Source: DASUTW01 sp035513995 | Lineage (GTDB): Bacteria; Actinomycetota; UBA4738; CALAEC01 | Direction of reading: 5' to 3' | Assembly: GCA_035513995.1 (NCBI GenBank) | Contig: DATKBL010000165.1 | Coordinates: 1-19,050, forward strand | DNA: 19,050 bases | Part shown: in pieces, positions 17,470-19,050 of the stretch | Position numbering within the stretch: the first letter of the stretch is position 1 | How the letters are laid out: the number at the start of each line of letters is the position of its first letter | Program-made: the position numbers and the translations under genes | Notes under the pieces: model-generated | Database searches by the model: none | The model's input: the letters and a program-made list of their open reading frames with translations, nothing else | What the model was told of the DNA's origin: nothing

Positions 17470-18053
17470 GGACGCCCCTCGTCCGGAGCCGCCCCGACCC
17501 GCGCCCCGAACAGCCCTTCGACGACCTCGTCCACGGCGCGCTCGATCTCGTCGGCGATCGCCCGGTAGACGTCGGTCCCCAGCCCGATGGGATCGGCGAT
17601 ATCCGCGTCGCTCGGCCCCCCTCGCGAGCGTCGCAGCTCGTCCGCCGCCGCGATCCTGGTGCGCGCGGTCTTCTCGTCGGGCTTCGCAGGAGGCTCCTCC
17701 ACCGAGGTCAGCAGATGCCCCAGCTCCTTCAACGTGAAAGCCCGGGAGGCCGATCCGGGGACCATGTGGGCCATCTCGGCGACGTGCTCCCGGGTCATGC
17801 CGACCAGCAGGTCGTGCCACTGGATCCCCTCGGCGGTGAGGGGGCTCGCCGCGTGGAGACCGACGTCCAGACCGTGCTCGACCCCGACGCTGACGGTCTC
17901 GGGCATCGCGGGATGGCCCTCGCGGCCCCAGGTGCCGGCCGAGCGGGCCTCGAGCAGCCCCTCGGGCAGGTGGCGGGCGCGGTCGGCCAGGAACGCCTCG
18001 GCGAGCGGAGAGCGACAGATGTTGCCGGTGCAGACGAAGAGGACCCAGAGCAC
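17466..18053 (-). CDS. Low-molecular-weight protein tyrosine phosphatase family protein
   Basis: 195 aa from GTG 18053. The N-terminal P-loop FVCTGNICRSPLAEA gives Cys8-X5-Arg14, the nucleophile and phosphate-binding Arg of the LMW-PTP family. A likely general acid is Asp154 in ADPIG. The residue after GN is Ile, as in tyrosine-specific enzymes; Bacillus YwlE, a protein-arginine phosphatase, has Thr there. This favours phosphotyrosine as substrate, by inference. At 195 aa it is longer than the classic 150-160 aa, with extra Lys/Glu/Arg-rich sequence between residues ~105 and ~150. The start is supported by TACACT 7 nt upstream; the frame is open much further upstream but without family similarity. 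It heads the rpiB-glyA-WecA operon, as YwlE-type genes often do. Confidence 0.9.
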   Translation of the reverse strand: MLWVLFVCTGNICRSPLAEAFLADRARHLPEGLLEARSAGTWGREGHPAMPETVSVGVEHGLDVGLHAASPLTAEGIQWHDLLVGMTREHVAEMAHMVPGSASRAFTLKELGHLLTSVEEPPAKPDEKTARTRIAAADELRRSRGGPSDADIADPIGLGTDVYRAIADEIERAVDEVVEGLFGARVGAAPDEGRP

Positions 18054-18060
18054 GTGAGGC

Positions 18061-18066
18061 AGTGTA
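18061..18066 (-). promoter_or_regulatory. Putative leaderless -10 box (TACACT) for phosphatase-rpiB-glyA operon
   Basis: TACACT is followed by 7 nt (gcctcac) and GTG 18053, with no Shine-Dalgarno. It faces away from the TrhA -10 box about 41 nt to the right, so the short region 18054-18119 is a divergent promoter pair. Confidence 0.5.
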
Positions 18067-18107
18067 GAGCATCGGCCGAACGAGCCGTCCCTCGCGCGGC
18101 CGGCTGA

Positions 18108-18113
18108 TAGCAT
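18108..18113 (+). promoter_or_regulatory. Putative leaderless -10 box (TAGCAT) for TrhA gene
   Basis: TAGCAT is followed by 6 nt (cgcgcc) and ATG 18120. No Shine-Dalgarno and no -35 consensus are visible. Confidence 0.5.
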
Positions 18114-18119
18114 CGCGCC

Positions 18120-18761
18120 ATGCTGCCGGCTCCCCGGAAGCCCCGGCTCCGCGGACGGATCCATCAGGTCGCTTTCTTCGTGTCCCTCCCCGCGGGCCTC
18201 TCGCTCGTGGCGCTCGCCCAGACCCCGACCTCGAGGATCGTGACCGCGATCTACGCCGCGAGCCTGACCCTCCTGTACGGGGCGAGCGCGCTCCTCCACC
18301 GGATGGACTGGGCGCCGCGGCTGCTGGCCAGGATGCGGAAGCTCGACTACTCCGCGATCTTCCTGCTGATCGCCGGCACGAACACCGCGCTGGCGTTCCT
18401 GGCGCTCGAGGGGGCGTGGCGGGTCGTCCTCCTGTCGGTCGTCTGGGCGGGTGCGGTGGCGGGGATCGCCCTGAAGACGTTCCGGGTCGACGGGTTCCAG
18501 ATCACGGCGCCGGTGCTCTACCTCGCGCTGGGGTGGGTGGGGATCGTGGCCGCGCCCGTCTACTTTCCGCTCCTCGGGGTGCTGAAGGCCTCCCTGCTCG
18601 TGACCGGCGGCGTGCTCTACACCGTGGGCCTCGTCGTGCTCACGCGCCGGCGGCCCGACCCGGTGCCCCACGTCTACGGCTACTACGAGGTCTGGCACAC
18701 GATGGTGGTGGCGGCGAGCCTCTGTCACTACCTGCTCGTGCTGCTGCTGATCCTGGGTTGA
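18120..18761 (+). CDS. TrhA/hemolysin III family membrane protein (PAQR superfamily)
   Basis: 213 aa with seven hydrophobic segments, as in hemolysin III/TrhA/YqfA proteins. The conserved metal-binding set of the PAQR superfamily is present: Ser and His in GASALLHRMDW, Asp in LDYSAIFLLIAGT, and the paired His in YYEVWHTMVVAASLCHY near the C-terminus. The family sits in the cytoplasmic membrane; bacterial members are linked to membrane-fluidity homeostasis, and the hemolytic activity of the founding protein is probably not the native role. It is transcribed alone, divergent from the phosphatase operon, from a leaderless promoter. It ends one base before the convergent TsaC gene's stop. It appears to interrupt an otherwise conserved tsaC-phosphatase-rpiB-glyA neighbourhood. 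Confidence 0.92.
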   Translation: MLPAPRKPRLRGRIHQVAFFVSLPAGLSLVALAQTPTSRIVTAIYAASLTLLYGASALLHRMDWAPRLLARMRKLDYSAIFLLIAGTNTALAFLALEGAWRVVLLSVVWAGAVAGIALKTFRVDGFQITAPVLYLALGWVGIVAAPVYFPLLGVLKASLLVTGGVLYTVGLVVLTRRRPDPVPHVYGYYEVWHTMVVAASLCHYLLVLLLILG

Positions 18762-18762
18762 C

Positions 18763-19050
18763 TCAGCCGCGCTCCAGCGCGCTCACGAGATCCTCGATCG
18801 GGATGGGGCCGGCCCGGAGGATCCGCGGCTCGCCGGTGAGGTCGACCACCGTGGAGGGCGTGCCGCCGGGCGCGGCCCCGGCACAGACGTAGACCGCGAC
18901 CCCCTCGCCCAGCGCCGCCCGCACCTCGTCGCACGTGCCCGGCGTCGGCTCGCCCGACGGGTTGGCGCTCGTGACGGCCAGCGGTCCCGTCATCGAGAGC
19001 AGCGAACGTGCCACCTCGGAGTCGGGCACGCGCACCCCGACCGTCTCGCG
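18763..19050 (-). CDS. L-threonylcarbamoyladenylate synthase (TsaC/Sua5/YwlC), C-terminal part
   Basis: Only the last 95 codons are in the window; the gene continues past its right edge. The reading RETVGVRVPD, then MTGPLAVTSANPSGEPTP and STVVDLTGEPRILRAG, is the C-terminal half of the YrdC/Sua5 domain, including the SANPSG nucleotide-binding motif. The enzyme makes threonylcarbamoyl-AMP from threonine, bicarbonate and ATP for the t6A modification at position 37 of ANN-decoding tRNAs. It ends soon after the YrdC domain (PIEDLVSALERG), so it is the short TsaC/YwlC type without the extra Sua5 domain. Its position next to an LMW phosphatase, rpiB and glyA matches the Bacillus ywlC-ywlE-ywlF-glyA neighbourhood. 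Confidence 0.93.
   Translation of the reverse strand, partial: RETVGVRVPDSEVARSLLSMTGPLAVTSANPSGEPTPGTCDEVRAALGEGVAVYVCAGAAPGGTPSTVVDLTGEPRILRAGPIPIEDLVSALERG

Overview
The window is gene-dense, high-GC DNA (roughly 70% G+C by eye). It fits a member of the Actinomycetota, possibly a deep or uncultivated lineage such as Thermoleophilia. The lineage is inferred from overall character only: GTG starts, GTGA/ATGA start-stop overlaps, a mycobacterial-type RpiB active site, and many TANNNT -10 boxes lying 6-7 nt before the start codon, which predicts leaderless mRNAs. I see no rRNA, tRNA, CRISPR array, insertion sequence or integrase. The longest intergenic space is about 133 nt, so the whole window is accounted for.

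Layout. (1) 1-814 (+): the 3' end of an exported Calx-beta protein with an apparent one-base frameshift near 736-745. (2) 816-6564 (-), read right to left: an EnvC-like M23 peptidase, an ethylmalonyl-CoA mutase-like (MeaA) B12 enzyme, a short citrate synthase-fold protein, 3-hydroxybutyryl-CoA dehydrogenase and an amidohydrolase. (3) 6698-8109 (-): an acyl-CoA dehydrogenase translationally coupled to a small lipoprotein. (4) 8190-9853 (+): an ABC-2 type exporter (ATPase plus permease). (5) 9898-13415 (+): a two-gene operon in which an MFS transporter and a PLP-dependent aromatic-amino-acid-type decarboxylase each carry a C-terminal cyclic-nucleotide-binding domain. (6) 13412-18053 (-), read right to left: LMW phosphatase, rpiB, glyA, a WecA/TagO-type phosphoglycosyltransferase and an L,D-transpeptidase. 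(7) 18120-18761 (+): a TrhA/hemolysin III membrane protein. (8) 18763-19050 (-): the C-terminal end of a TsaC/Sua5 protein.

How the genes fit together. Block 2 and the acyl-CoA dehydrogenase of block 3 look like acyl-CoA metabolism: oxidation, C4 3-hydroxyacyl-CoA handling, B12-dependent carbon-skeleton rearrangement and a Claisen-type C-C lyase/synthase. Blocks 6 and 8 resemble the conserved ywlC-ywlE-rpiB-glyA neighbourhood of Gram-positive bacteria, with a divergently transcribed TrhA gene inserted and cell-envelope genes (WecA-like, LDT) appended downstream.

The most unusual element is block 5. A transporter and an amine- or aldehyde-forming enzyme, translationally coupled, each have their own putative cyclic-nucleotide sensor. 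The enzyme also has Phe where the flexible-loop Tyr of true decarboxylases sits, so it may make aldehydes rather than amines. This is the best candidate here for an undescribed system: a cAMP- or cGMP-gated pathway for making and exporting a small molecule.
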